DNA from: Mermis nigrescens
Lineage: Eukaryota; Nematoda; Enoplea; Mermithida; Mermithidae
Length of the DNA: 64,000 bases
Reading direction: 5' to 3'
Assembly: GCA_036768485.1 (NCBI GenBank)
Contig: JAVLUZ010000033.1
Location: 293,266 to 357,265, forward strand
Positions 30,114 through 42,899 of this stretch are shown here, in pieces (the first letter of the stretch is position 1; each line of letters opens with the position of its first letter). Made by a program: the position numbers and the translations under genes. The notes under the pieces were generated by a model. It had not been told where the DNA came from and did no database searches. It saw only the letters and a list, made by a program, of their open reading frames with translations.

Positions 30114-30995
30114 CATCCACAATAAAGTTATAGTAAGTGGTATTGATAAGCAATGGCAGGCTGATCTTGTTGATTTACAGTCATTGAGCAAATTCAATGG
30201 TGGGTATAAATTTTTGCTAAATTGTATTGATTTGTTTTCAAAATACGCATGGTCTTTGCCACTCAAAGCTAAAACTTCAAAACCGATTCTAGAAGCATTC
30301 CAGGAAATTTTTAGAACCGGTCGAATGCCATATAAATTGCAGACAGATGCAGGAAAAGAATTTATCAACAGAGAAGTTTAAAAATTTTCTAAAAACTCAG
30401 GATATCCACTTTTTCAAAACATAAGGTGAACTAAAAGCCAGTGTCGTAGAACGTTTTAATCGAACTCCAAAGGAAAAAATGTGGAGATATTTTACAGCCG
30501 AAATAAATATAGGTACATTGACGTTTTGGCTGATTTGTTGGAAAATTATAATAATTCGTACCATCGAACTATAGGGACATTTCCGGCAAATGTTGATGAA
30601 GAAAATGAGCAGGAAATTCTGAATAAAGTATTTCGAACCATTAGACAATCTATGATGTTTAAATTTAATGTTGGAGATAATGTACGAATAAGTAAAGTAA
30701 AACGCGCATTTGAAAAAGGCTTTTGGCCTAATTATACAGAAGAGTGGTTCACAATTAAAAAAAATATGCAAGAACACTGCCTGTTTACACTCTGCAAGAT
30801 CAAATGGGTGAGGCATTGGAGGGTGTCTTTTATGAGCCGGAACTTCAAAAAATCCATGTAAAGAAAGGTGAGCTTTTGATTGTTGATAAAATTCTAAATA
30901 CGCGTAGGAGGAATAATAAGACCGAATATCTGGTCCACTGGTGGGGGTACCCATCAAAATTTGACTCTTGGGTTTCCACAGTGGTCAAACTGTAA
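30114..30995 (+). pseudogene. Polinton integrase with chromodomain, 5'-truncated
   Basis: Starts inside the protein at HNKVIVSGIDKQWQADLVDL (first catalytic Asp). LQTDAGKEF (second Asp), VVERFNR (Glu) and FKFNVGDNVRISK follow. The chromodomain KTEYLVHWWGYPSKFDSW ends with the stop at 30993-30995. The N-terminal part is missing through fusion to the ATPase start. Frameshifts occur near 30380, 30500 and 30780, and an in-frame stop at 30421, so it is inactive. A short open frame starting at 30037 is a chimera of antisense ATPase and integrase, not a real gene. Confidence 0.85.
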
Positions 30996-31009
30996 ATACT
31001 ATTGTTTTT

Positions 31010-31245
31010 TAATTTCCAAACTTTATATATAATTTCCAAATTTTACAAAATAAATTTCAAATTCTACAGAAAAGTTTCCAAATTTTACAAAATAATTTCC
31101 AAATTTTACAAAAAAGTTTCCAACTTCTACAAAATAATTTCCGAATTTTACATAAAAGTTTCCGAATTTTACAAAATAATTTTCAAATTTTACAAAATAA
31201 TTTCCAAATTTTATAAAATAATTTCCAAATTTAACAAAATATGTC
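31010..31245. repeat. 21-bp tandem array next to integrase 3' end
   Basis: About 11 units of TTCCAAATTTTACAAAATAA type. The plus strand is open 31002-31262 as SKFYKII/KKVS heptads. It shares its core with the other four arrays. Its orientation relative to integrase is opposite to that at 2756-2990. Confidence 0.85.
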
Positions 31246-31539
31246 TGATTTTTTTTTGCTAAACCCGTATCTTCGTGTTTTATTGTCTCATATTCTTATT
31301 AAGTATTATGCACGTTTTCAGTGTGTTCATACAAAAGATCTGCAGTCTACAGAGTGATCCTCTAGCTTTAGGTTGGGGGAGATCTGTGCGAGACTGTAGA
31401 CCCTTTGTAACCTTTTTCACAACCGCCTTTTCCTCACCATGGGTTGAAAAATGTTGCCTATAGTAGTCCTGGTGCACTGTTCTATCGTGTTTGTTAAATA
31501 TCTCAAATTTCCAGCTCAGCGAATCAAAAGATATGTGTT

Positions 31540-31930
31540 GTAGCATACCTACAGTAAGTCCATGCACTATATTTTACGTACGTTATTTTTGACTCATACG
31601 CATCTAATTTATTGAATTTCAGCTTTATTTGACTATTAGTTTGTGAGATATAGAAAATACAGAAAGCTACAGTATACCTACAGTAAGCCAATGTGTAAAG
31701 AATTTTGACTCGCGTTATGCTGTTTCTCAAATTTGAGCTCAATCCGGCCATTAGTTAAAAAATACGTGATATAACATAGCTACAGTAAGCCGGTACACGA
31801 TTTTCATTTTCAATATTTTTGGCATGTAGTCTTTATATTCTGAACATTTCAGCTCGATTAAACTATTGGTTCATGATTCATAGAGGTTTCATGATAAGGT
31901 GTAAACTAATCAAGTGTAAAGTGTAAAGTG
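31540..31930. repeat. Degenerate CTACAGTAAGCC/ATTTCAGCTCGATT repeat
   Basis: ACCTACAGTAAG recurs near 31550, 31680 and 31780 with ATTTCAGCT and a nearby TATTAGTT/TATTGGTT. Same family as 22905-23440. 31930-32280 continues with scattered TTTACAC and CAGTATACC pieces and no gene. Confidence 0.55.
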
Positions 31931-32285
31931 ATATGCTAGTTAGAATATTGTACACATTTAGTGTAGTAAGCGGTGTTCATAGTTATTCCCAAAAAAATAA
32001 AATTCTGATAGCTCCCCCTCCCCCTGCATTAAGTAGGTACTCTTGCTATAGTGTAAAGTAGATCGGTCTACAGTATACCTGGTTGACTATATCTGCAAGT
32101 TTAAACTAATAGACATTATACCTTGTGCTTTTGTTTATAATTATCTATAGTCTTAAGTATGTAGCCATAGTTATCCCCAATCATTATTAGTTACAGTAAG
32201 ACTTTTTTTGTGATTCGCAAGTTTATGAACAAATACAGTATACCCATAGTTGTGTTTTACTAAGGTGTGACGTCATCCTCTAGAT

Positions 32286-32374
32286 CGCAACACAAAGTAT
32301 ATAACCTATGCTTCAACATAGGATTATGCTTCAACATAGCCTATGCTTAAGCACGGGATATACTTTGTGTTGCG
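32286..32374. repeat. Inverted repeat CGCAACACAAAGTATAT with palindromic loop
   Basis: A perfect 17-bp stem (32286-32302 with 32358-32374) encloses a 55-nt loop that contains CCTATGCTTCAACATAGG and a second ATGCTTCAACATAG. It could form a cruciform or a complex hairpin RNA. It may be a small MITE. Confidence 0.8.
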
Positions 32375-32514
32375 CCCCAGGAGACCCGCTTAACTACTGG
32401 AGTCCGAGAGGGCTTTATCACCACATTTTCGATTCTGGAGGGGGTCTATCGATCTTGTAGGGGTCCGCCGGATTCATGGATGAGGAGGAAGTTCCAGACC
32501 ACGCCCACGTGTGA

Positions 32515-33947
32515 TCAAGCTGCTTTGTCAGTTATTAACAATATTACAAACGATTAGGACATATGAAATCGTTTTAAAATATTTGATAATAAAAAAGTTC
32601 CAGCTATTTTTTATTTTTCATTTTGTAAACTCTCTTTTAATTCATCTTGCTGAAAACGCTCGAATTTTTCCTTTTACGGAAAAACAAAATTTATATTTTT
32701 GACAGAGTGTTTCATCTCTTGACCAAAGCAAGGGACTAAACCTATAATTTATCGATGATAGATGAGATAAAACGATTAAAATTTAAAGTGACTCTGCCTT
32801 ATTTATGCCATTCGAATTAATTATTGCCATTATCGTATGTTTGTTGAAAAAGCTCAAATACCATGAGAACTAAGACAAATGCGCTCAAACTTGTGAGACG
32901 TAGTAGATACGTAATCTAAAAACACGCAATAGCCGGCAGCTTTGATTCTAAATTGACTTGAAATATTTTAGACCCGTAAAAACAGGTTTTCACAGTTTAT
33001 ACGAATAATTGAGCCCGTAACAAATATACGCTGATCAGTTATTTATATAAACGTCAGATACACAAAGCGAGTCAGATTCAAGACCCAAGAGGTATCTCGT
33101 GCAAATCCGGCGTCATAGTCAAATTGTAGTCATTTAACTTTCAAATGTTAGCTAGAAATGACGACTCTATGAATTAAATATTTAGCAATTTCAATAACTA
33201 GATTTATAGTAGGCATATGTTTATACTTACTCCTTGCTTATTGCTAATCAATTTTTACAGTAAAACTATAAGTTATGTCAAACAACATTTCGTAAATTTT
33301 TTAATTTTGACTTTGACTTTTACTTATTAGGTATTGATTTTATATAATCGATGGATTAGTATCTATTGGGAGTTTTGAGCTCAAAACTAAATAATTTAAG
33401 TTTGAAACTTATAACTGAGTAGAAATTTTCATTTAATTACTTTATATCTCGAATATTGTACATCATTCTGTAACTTGTTCAGATTTTAATTTAATTTAAT
33501 TTCAATTTGATTTTATTTTTATTTTAATTCTAATTTTATTTTAATAGTAATTCGACTCCGGTGTCAGCTATATTACTATTTTCTCAAATCTTTATCGAGT
33601 GATAAATTCCAGCATTAGAAACTTAGACATACGCTTGAATTTAAAAATGATGGTAATCAGGGCGATCGACCCGTAAATTTAAATTCTATTTGTTTTTAAC
33701 GCATATTACGCAACTTTCATTCGCTTTTATCTGCTACAGTAAAATGTATTTTTCTCATCAATGAAGAAAAATACTGACACTTGGTTTGAAATTGGCTAAG
33801 AAATAAATTTTCAAAATTTTAACGAATAAATTTGGCACTGATTACCGATTCCATCGAAATCAAGTTCACTTTGCTTAATTTATTTAACTTCAGAATGACA
33901 TTTTTTTAATTATACTTGAAAAGAATACTGTCTTTTAAAGGTAAGTT
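32515..33947. other. Gene-free AT-rich stretch
   Basis: No recognisable frame, RNA or repeat apart from short AT tracts (TTTAATTTTATTTT around 33490-33550). It may include 5' regulatory sequence of the gene at 33948. Confidence 0.5.
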
Positions 33948-34181
33948 ATGCGAAGCGGTATTATTTGCGTCATTATTGCGGTTATTTTATCGTTGGCACT
34001 TTGCCAAGGCAAGCCTGGACACAGTCACGAAAATCACCGTTACAGTCATGAGTATAACCGACACAATCATAAATCCTCGAGTTCTAGCCAATCTTCTGAG
34101 GAGCTACATCACCGAGGAGCTGCGCCCTACAACGCTGTCAATCGTGGCAGGTCAATATTCATTAAAAGTTTAAGAATTTAA
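33948..34181 (+). CDS. His-rich small secreted peptide
   Basis: 77 codons from ATG 33948. A signal peptide (about residues 1-20, VIIAVILSLALCQG) is followed by a His-rich segment (HSHENHRYSHEYNRHNHK), a Ser run (SSSSSQSS) and a basic tail. The His cluster could bind metal or heparin-like surfaces, but no family is recognised. A donor-like AAAG|GTAAGTT lies directly before the ATG, so the start might fall in an intron of a longer transcript. A decayed copy of the first part lies at 48970. Confidence 0.5.
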   Translation: MRSGIICVIIAVILSLALCQGKPGHSHENHRYSHEYNRHNHKSSSSSQSSEELHHRGAAPYNAVNRGRSIFIKSLRI

Positions 34182-34387
34182 AAACTACAAAATTTGCTTA
34201 ATTTTTCGTGCTCATGCATTTTCTGTTAATTAAGCAGAAGTTTGTTTACTTCCAAAAAGTGAGCCTTTTAATTTTTTTGTTATAATCTTTCTATTTTTAT
34301 TATTTTGCTTTGTCAAAATTTCTTGGAAGTCATATAGTAAAGCTGGATAAAATGCGAATATCAAATTTCGACTTGCATAGGTGCATA

Positions 34388-34542
34388 CGTGGGCAGCAGC
34401 CGAATTCTGTGGGTCAAAACCGTTAAAAATTCTAAAAAGTATGCTAAAAATTTTATTCTGGGAGTAATCGTTTTTTTGTGAGGTTCTCATATTCAGGGCT
34501 TTGGTTGACCCAACTCGTCCCCCTTTCCACGCCCATGTGTGC
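34388..34542. mobile_element. MITE-like repeat, family A
   Basis: Starts GTGGGCAGCAGCCGAATTCT and ends CCACGCCCATGTGTG. The ends are roughly complementary (CGTGGGC / GCCCATG). Confidence 0.7.
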
Positions 34543-34544
34543 TT

Positions 34545-37080
34545 GTACAGCTCTGTCGTTTTCTTGAAGGTATAGCTTCTTGCCTGGTGTCGTAAAAACG
34601 ATTCCTTAACCCGAATATGCTCGATGAAAAACGAATGAGAGAAATTTCAAGCAAAATGTGAAAATCTTTTTTTACGTCACGCGTTGTTACTTCAAAATTA
34701 ACTGACTATACCGTATATAGCTGATAACTAAAATAAAAGTTTAAATGCATCTGTATAATTAAATTTAAGTATTATAGATATAATTTCTTTCGAATTATAT
34801 TATGAGTACAAATACAAGTTAAAAAAAAACTTTCCTTTAATCAACGACATATCGTTATTTTCCAAATAGATCGCTCTAACGCAGATATTTTGAATGATTT
34901 TGGCTCAAAATTTTGAATATTTGCATGGTTTTTTAGCTTTAATAACCCATGCGACGAGAATTTGGGCAAAAACAAATCGTTGTCTGGTAGATCAAATCTT
35001 TTTTATTTTGAATTTCGGTCTGATGATCACAAACACCTAAAAAAATTAGAAAAAATGCATTTCTCAGTTATGATTTTTTCCTCAGACATTGGTGCTATGA
35101 AAGAGTAAAATGCTCTGATTTAAAAATTTATCTGTAGGTACTTTTTATTTGTTTGTAGTTATATCTCTCTCTTGTCATTCTTATTGCATGCGCTTTTAAT
35201 TCGTAGTTGTCCGTGCTTCCTTTTTTATATATACGAGTTTAATGTCGAACTATTCTCGTTAGTAAAATTGTTGTAGAAAAAATCGTTGGAATTGTTTTCT
35301 GTGTAACTTTACTTGTCACCATCGTTATACGTGAAGGGCAATCCAAAAAATACATGGCCCAGTGATCAGAAATTTTTAACATGTCAAAAATTGTCAGAAA
35401 AAAGTGTTGATTAAGCAAAAGACGGCCACTTTTCGATGCCTTTTACCGAGCTCAATCCATTGGCATCGAAAAGGATTTCAAATTTGAAAAATTTGAATTT
35501 GCTTTCCGCGAGTTTCTTTTTAAATTTTGGAAATTCAAGCTCTCGGCGCCGAAACATGTGTATGGTTGAGTGATGTCAAACTATGTGATTGAGCAAATAT
35601 TCTTAAAACTCATTGAACCTCAAATTTTTAATAATTGTCAAATTTTGTATGATTCTCTAAAAGTAGAAGTAAGACATGAAATCAAAATGAATAACAGGCA
35701 TTTAGTCAACAGTATAGACATATATTTTTTATTTCAGCAGAATATGGTCTGATCGCACATTAGCAATTTTCGACGTTCTGATATCAAGCGTCTACTATTG
35801 GTGCCTATGAATCATGAAAAAGGGTATTTCAAATTTTATTGAGAGGAGATTTCTCAGAACTCCCACGCTCAGCTGTAATCGCAACCTTCCGCAGCCATAC
35901 GTGATGTGAGGAGGTTAAGGGGAGTTATTACTTCTCTCCAGAAATTTTTTCACTCCCCCGGAATTTACGATTTTCAAAAGTTTCCGACTTGCTTAAAAGT
36001 GTCAAATTTTCGGCGCTTTACGCCTTATACACATTTTTATTCTATTTTATTCTGTTTATTCGAATTTGTTCTGAATTTTGTTTTTATGCTCTAGAAAACC
36101 CAAGTGGGAGTATTGTCAAAAACGTCGAAAAACACAAAGTAGGAACCCTTTTGTAATCAAATAATCGACTTTTGGTCACTGAATTTCCTACCGAGCGATT
36201 ATCGGCCGCGATAGCGGTAGTGTCAAATACGTATTATGTTTTGCTTTGTCTTAGTTTTTTATTTTTTCTACTCAGGAATTGAAAACGAGTCACGCACTTC
36301 GTCCTGGCTGTTCCTTCGTAATTTTTGCTTATAACATGCCTTAATTGACTCGCTTCATCAATCAGAGAGTATTCTATGCAAAAGCGTCGGACAAAGCTTA
36401 CATTGTGAATGAAAATCAGAAATTATTCGTGTATTTACAGGAATGAAGATAATCCAGACACTTAACCATGTTAGGATCAGTGACACAATGTTATTATCAA
36501 AATTGCAGTTATCCTTTATGACTGTGAGTGAAGGTAATTTTAATCAATCCTAAAAAAATTGAAAATGATGCTAAAAATGTACTAGAAATGTGCGGCAGTC
36601 GAAGTTAGAGCTTAAGAATCAAATATTATTTCCACGCAAGAATCTTAAATCTTCCGTAAATTATGTATTATATAAAAGAATCAACTTTTCCTATTTGTCA
36701 CTTTTCGCGAGAATAAAAGGATTTTTTTATCAGGTTTTGCCCCTGTTGTTACTCAATTTTTGTCACGAAATAGACCAAAACCCTGTCTCTGAATATCGAT
36801 TCGATAAGGAGAGGTCGTACCACAAACGATGATTATCTGAAATGAAGTGGTGCATCAAATTTGTCATTTTTTATGTTTTAGGAATCCTTCCAGATTTTGC
36901 CAAACCCAGATTTAGATTTTTTTAGATTTTACTTTCAGGAATTATTACACAGTTTTGCTCTATTCCATTGATATTTGTGCCCACTCTTCTATTTTTGGTT
37001 TTCTACAGCCTTCTGATGGACAGCTGAAAACTAATTTCGTACCCATTTGTTCTTATACCACTTATTAATTAGATATTGCC
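34545..37080. other. No recognised gene; partial family B repeat at 35930-36130
   Basis: Several short open frames (35570-35752, 36590-36832) show no domain I can name. 35930-36130 carries the GGCGCTTTACGCCTTATACA core of family B. The rest looks like unconstrained AT-rich DNA. Confidence 0.45.
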
Positions 37081-37389
37081 ATCTTAAGTGGTACAAACTT
37101 TATTTTTAATACTGAAAAATGTAAGTTTATTCTTTTGGCCAGTGCATGAATGATAAGAAAAGTAAATATGTACGCAATAAAGGTCTGCCGGAAGGCTATC
37201 GATTTTACAATGACAAATTTTTTGGCTCCCCATTCAGCGAGAAGCATTTAAAAATAGAAACAATTGTTTTTTGATAGACCTTTGTACGTTTTTCTCGCAT
37301 TATCTTCCATTTTCATGCCTTCATTCCCGGACTAAAATCATCCTCTCATATAGCGTTAAGCAATATTTATAGATACAACCCATGACTAG

Positions 37390-37570
37390 CAAAATATACT
37401 GCTCCGAGGGAACAAAAAAGGACGAATATACTTAGGATTACGGATTATCAAGGATGTAAAAGGATGAGACTAGGGAAGAAGCGACCTATGTAAACGCCTA
37501 AAATCGCAAAATCTGAAAAATTAGACTTTCTCTAAGCAACGCAAAAAATCCAGATATATTCTTTGGCCTG
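37390..37570 (+). mobile_element. MITE copy, family E
   Basis: Shares GGGAACAAAAAAGG, CTCTAAGCAACGCAAAAA and TATATTCTTTGGCC with the inverted pair at 18722-20000. Confidence 0.65.
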
Positions 37571-37918
37571 TTAATTGGAATAAACTATTGAACTAGAAAA
37601 CGATCGGAAAAGCAGCGAGCTAGCAATGCTGTAGGAAAGCAGATGGAGTAAATTAGGAGCGACATTGTGAGTCAACTGAATGAATTCGCAAATGTGGATC
37701 AATTCATGATAATCACAGGACTGTTGATTAAAATAATGGAAATCGAAGCTTATGTGAAAGAGACTACATATATGTACATAGGTACACTTGCATTGCATGC
37801 TTGCAACGATTGAGTGCACTAACCAATCGACGCCACGTTTACTTAATATAATGCTAACAATGAGACTATAAAACACTTTTTAACGCAATTGTAGTTATTT
37901 TTCTATTAGTCGCGGTCA

Positions 37919-38074
37919 AACATGGGCAGCAACCAAATTCTGGGGGGTCCGATGGGGCGTAATTGCCAAAAATAGTACCAAAACTTTAATTCTGGAGTTT
38001 GTCCATTTTTGTTTGGGGAAGGGGGTTTGCCGGATTCTGAAGGTCTAGACCTCCCAGACCTTTCACGCCCATGT
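37919..38074. mobile_element. MITE-like repeat, family A (good copy)
   Basis: ACATGGGCAGCAACCAAATT at the left and CACGCCCATGTGT at the right give a short inverted repeat ACATGGGC/GCCCATGT. The core contains AATTCTGGGGGGTC and GGTTTGCCGGATTCTG. Confidence 0.75.
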
Positions 38075-38259
38075 GTAGTCACGATACGAAGCAATTCAGC
38101 GTTACAAGTTGCAAGCAATTCGCAAAAACGTATGCATTTCAGATTATCTTTCTACACTCTCGTGTGAAACATCGAAAATTACTTAAAGAAGATTACATTT
38201 TTTCACAGCCGCAGGACAAATCTAATTTTGAAAATCTGGAAATAGTTCTTTATTGAATA

Positions 38260-38960
38260 TAAAGAAATTCGGTTTGGGCCAGTTTGTAGCTCTTGATTTG
38301 TAGTACGCTTGGGCGTGAAAAACTTTTGTTCCGCGTCCTACTGAAGATATTGACCAATCAAAAAATGGAATATGCTTTTCTATTCCATTTCGCACCCCTG
38401 ATTTTTGAACTTTACACCTCCAGTAACTCAATATTGAGTTTTTTTAAACGCAGTTTGATGCGACTTGCGTCCCATTACTTGCATTTTATTTTTACTTTAT
38501 TGAATTGGTCCCAACTTATATGCGGAGAAATCTGGGACAAAACCTGTAACATGTTCCTTACAGCGTCCACTAAATTGCAAACTTTAAACCCATAGATCTA
38601 ACTCCGTATTGAGTGCAAAAAAGTTTTCTATTGAACGAAAAGTTGATTATGAGTCGTAGTACATTTCTCTCAGAACAAAATTTCTCAGAACTCATCAACG
38701 GACTTGTTGACAGACGTATAGAAGACAAAGAGTACGATATTAAAAAAAAACAAAAAATTCGAGTTTTAGATAAATTTATCCTCTACAATTCTATGGCATT
38801 TTTTTGTATAAGGCATTTACACACGCTGACTAGATAATCCGTCAAAAGTTTGTGTATGATATTCTTTACGCCAAAACTTTACACGTTCATTTCAAACTCG
38901 GTATTGAGTGTAAAAAAAGAGAAAATAGACCACATCCAGATTTTTAAATTATCAATCTTT
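38260..38960. repeat. GTGTAAA-type degenerate repeat
   Basis: ACTCGGTATTGAGTGTAAAA, ACTCCGTATTGAGTGCAAAA and TTTACAC blocks like those at 16690-18430. The open frame 38293-38595 is in this repeat and I do not call it a gene. Confidence 0.5.
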
Positions 38961-40331
38961 TGAGAACCTCGCTTTTCAAAATCTCTCAGTCTCACTGTAG
39001 GTGGGCATGAGGGGCCTCATAAGTTGGGGGTACCTAAGTATATCATAGAAACGCGCTATTGCGCCACAACTTGCTGATTTATTTCTGCATTTGTTGTTGC
39101 AGAAACATGCTTTCGCTGAGCTCGATGGCCCTCATTGAAAATTCTCAATTTTATGCCTTCGCCATTTTCGAATTTTTCGTCTAATATATATTTTACTATT
39201 ATGTCAGCGACTTTTTATTTCAATTATCGCGTCAATCTGATTCAGATAGATCAGAAAATAAATTTTATTATTATTCGCGGCGTACAACGCGTGGGCATAA
39301 AAGTTTCTAAAAAGGTCAATAATGCGTCGAAAAAATCTAGTGAAAAAATACCATTTTTTGGTGGTTTTCATGGAGTTCTATCCATCGAATTAAAAAAAGT
39401 GCAAAGAAAATGAAAAAATAGAATATTTAGACAGTCATTCGAATTCTGGAGAGTGTTTTAAATTCAATTCTGTAAGTGAGTTCAAAGCACACGTGCGCTC
39501 GGGAAGGTTGGCGTGGGGGAGTTTAGACCTCCCTAATCCAGCAAACCCTCAGACAGCATGTTCTTCTAGGCTTTTTAAACAGTTTTACACCACATAGAAC
39601 CCCATTATTCGACTGCTATCCATTCATAGTGCAGACCACCATGGGCTTGGGGTTACAAAGAAGTCTGGCTGGGCCATATATGGGCAACAAATACATTTCT
39701 GAAGGAGTCTACAAGATTCTCGGAATGAATTCCTGCGCCACCCCCACGCCCACATGAGGTCTGGACCCGTCTAGAATCTTAAAGAGCTTCTTCGAAAATC
39801 GATAGACCCCAGAATTGAATATTAGGTGCAATGTTTGAAGATTTTGCCCCATCACACCCTTATAATGTGTTTGCTGGCTAACTATGGTCCAGATCCCCAA
39901 AACTCATCTCACTCGGGTGTGCGTTCAAATATGTGACTTATTCTTTTCTATCACAGGAATTCTACTTACTTAGTATTATTTTTGAATCATGATTGAGAAG
40001 TTGGTCTTTATGACAAGAATTGCTGGCCAATTAGAAACTGTAAGAAAATACATACATGCGTTTTATTTTTTCGGCTTTATCTCATTAACATTATTGTTTG
40101 GTTATTGTATGTCTAATAAACTTTGGTTATGCAGGTCATTTTTACGATCAATTTGCGATATTTTATGTCACATTTATCGTGCTAGCAAAACGTCAAACTT
40201 ACGCTTTTGCATCTTTTTACTCTTATTCTGATCTTTCTGCTTTATTTTTAAATTTATCTCCCTCTACAATTTTACAATAGATAGAAGATGACCCCATTCC
40301 TGAATTTCGAAGGATTTCCTTTTGAAAAGTC

Positions 40332-40513
40332 ATGCCAAATTATGTCGCTATTGTGACACTGACAATTTTATTATTAGCAGTTTGCCATAGCGTGCCTTAA
40401 TCTCACTATCGTATTCATCGAAGTGCTAACGATTCTCTCGCAACCAACCTGAATGGATCCTTGGATAATGTCGAAACTGTTCCAGTCCTGGAAGCAGAAC
40501 CTTGCTACAGAAT
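40332..40513 (+). pseudogene. Small secreted-peptide family, member 1 (broken), exon 1
   Basis: Homologue of 46516-46697. Signal-peptide-like IVTLTILLLAVCHS is followed by an in-frame TAA at a position where the sister has a codon. The conserved HYRIHRSANDSLATN, NGSLDN and EAEPCYR blocks come next. The site of the exon-1 donor is changed (AATTTAC instead of GTAAAT). The corresponding exon 2 remnant is at 41304-41373. One nonsense change plus donor loss suggests recent pseudogenisation. Confidence 0.7.
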
Positions 40514-41024
40514 TTACAACAAGAATTATGCAGAATTTTCAAAGACTAATTTTGCATTTTTCTTATATTTTAGCTTAACTTCCAGCTCATATATCGCGTA
40601 AAATTAATTTATGTGGTTTGAAAAATTTTTCTTCCTTCTTTTTCTCTTTCTTAAAATTTTTCTGGCTTTCTTTTGCTTTTTTATTTGTATTTTTGGCTTT
40701 TTATATTTCTTTCGCATGTTCAGCTTATTCGTTTTTTCTTTTTAAATTTACGAGTTAAATATTCAGAATTTCAATTTTAATCATCATCAAAACTTTTAAA
40801 AACAACGCTAAACATTTTCATTTCTATCTTTGCTTGCTTTTCTAACTCTGCCTTACTACAAATAATTGAGTCAACAAAACACAAGAGGCATGGATATTTC
40901 GGAGGTCTGTAGCTTCCCTTTTTCTCAAGAATTCTACGGACCATTCCTAGAAAAAACGATAGATTCAAAGAATTGAAATTTTATGTGCTATTCTTGGGGA
41001 TTTCGCCCCCACAAGACCACACAT

Positions 41025-41175
41025 GGACAGCGACTGAATTCTGGGGTCTGGGTGGTGTAAAACTGAGAAAAACCCCAAAAAATATGCTAAAAAATAAATT
41101 TTAAAGGTTCCATCGATATTTGGGTGGTCCACCGGATTCTAGGCGTACAAACCGCTTCGCGCTCATGAGTGCACA
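41025..41175. mobile_element. MITE-like repeat, family A
   Basis: CACATGGACAGCGACTGAAT ... CTTCGCGCTCATGAGTG. A second partial copy follows (41180-41215, AGAATTCGGCTGCTGCC). It separates exon 1 and exon 2 of the member at 40332. Confidence 0.65.
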
Positions 41176-41303
41176 TGACCCCTAGAATTCGGCTGCTGCC
41201 TATATTTGGTCTACACTACTCTTGAGGTTCATTTGAATAAATATCATTGTTTTTAATGAATTGAAATAAACGATGGCGATGTTGGAACTGACTAAGCTAA
41301 CAG

Positions 41304-41373
41304 CTATAAGGAAATCCGAAGAAACAAACAAACTCGACTAGAAGTATGTCAAATAGTGAAAGCTTATTATTGA
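41304..41373 (+). pseudogene. Secreted-peptide family member 1, candidate exon 2
   Basis: After an AACAG acceptor-like site the phase-2 frame reads KEIRRNKQTRLE and runs to a TGA. It aligns with 46736-46772 (EGIRRKKETR). The gene is already broken upstream. Confidence 0.4.
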
Positions 41374-42899
41374 TAATTAGATTTTAAAAATATTCTAGTG
41401 CTCATGATTTAAGAATAAATTTTTTGCTTCCGATGAATTTCCTTGAGTTTTCAAAAACTATGTTTTAAAAAAACTTTTATTAAGCAATTGGCTTAGGGCT
41501 CTGCCAGCTTTGATTTTATTAAAATATAGAGGTTCATTTTATAATTTGACTACGTATTTATGCACGTTAATCAATAGATAGCAAGGCCTCCTATTAAATG
41601 AAAAAATATATTAAAATAAAACATGTGAGTATTAATAGCAATACATATTGATACATACTTACAATAACATACCCCAGCATCAGGTAGACGTAATTGATCA
41701 GATTGCTCAATGGGAGAATTCCCTTCTTATCCCGCCTCCCCGAGCCATAAAATTTCTGACCTTCCCCCGGTTTTTAGAAAGAATTTGAATTTTTTAGCCG
41801 TTTTTTGGCCTTTTTTGGCCATTTTTGGCCTAAAATTGGAGGTAATTTACCCCCCCCCCTTTGAAAAAGGCCGGGACCCGAGCCGTCGCGTGTATTATTA
41901 TACCGATTATAAATTCTGTTAATTATATTTTTAACATTTGCTAGTATGACTTACATAATTTTACTTACAACTAAGTAAGTGATTTTATTTTATTATTTTT
42001 AGATTCCTTTGAGTTTAGATATGATTGCCCAATGTCATTTGAAGCAGGAATTTTCGGTACTTTGTGTCAAAATCTGAATAGTAAAATTTGCTTTCAATTG
42101 AATGCAGAATTCGAACAATCAATATGAGAACATTTACCGAATTGATTTTAAATCGCTTTAATTACACATTAGTGGATTTAAAAAATTCCAAGATAATATA
42201 TTTATTGATGTGATCTAAAAACCGACACAAATACGCCAATGCAAGGAGCATAAAGTTTCTTATCTCTCGTCGCCTTTGTACCTATAAAAGCGTGTTGAGG
42301 GTTCGTTAGAGTTAAAAATGACGAAAATGATAAGCGCTGCGGAACCTGTGATGTGGACTGCGAATAGTGCCAAATTTTAAAATTAGAACTTTAGGCTTGC
42401 TTTTCAGCATGTTTATTATTTAATAGTTTTTTATTTGAAAGTATTCTGCAGTCTATCGTTCTCGTAACATTTTTGTATTTCAATTCTATTTTTCTGTTTT
42501 GCATCAAAATTGACAAATCATTCAACACAAAGCACTTCTTGCAACAATTACACGAATTATTTGTTATTGAAATTACAAAGTTGCTTAAATCTATCATTAG
42601 AGCCCTTGGTATACATTTTTTAAATGATCAGATAATTATCCATTTCATAATTATACTATTGTCTTACTTAACACTAGTACCTACTCGAGTTACAGAAAGC
42701 CTACTTTTCCGAAATTTTGATTCGATACCTCAATAACCCTTTTCTACATGAAAAAGTTAATGGAAGCGCTTCAATAATAGTAATCAAACTTCAGTGTAAA
42801 GCACTTAAATTGTTTACACATAACTATAATCTTTATCACCAATATAATAACTTTAATCCGCTTATCTATGTAGGATCAGATCAAGAACAACTCTATTAA

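Noticed and set aside
30037..30381. Apparent 114-aa protein starting at 30037
   Set aside because: Its first third is antisense ATPase and the rest is integrase. It arises from the deletion junction.
30397..30957. 186-codon minus-strand frame
   Set aside because: Shadow of the integrase on the other strand.
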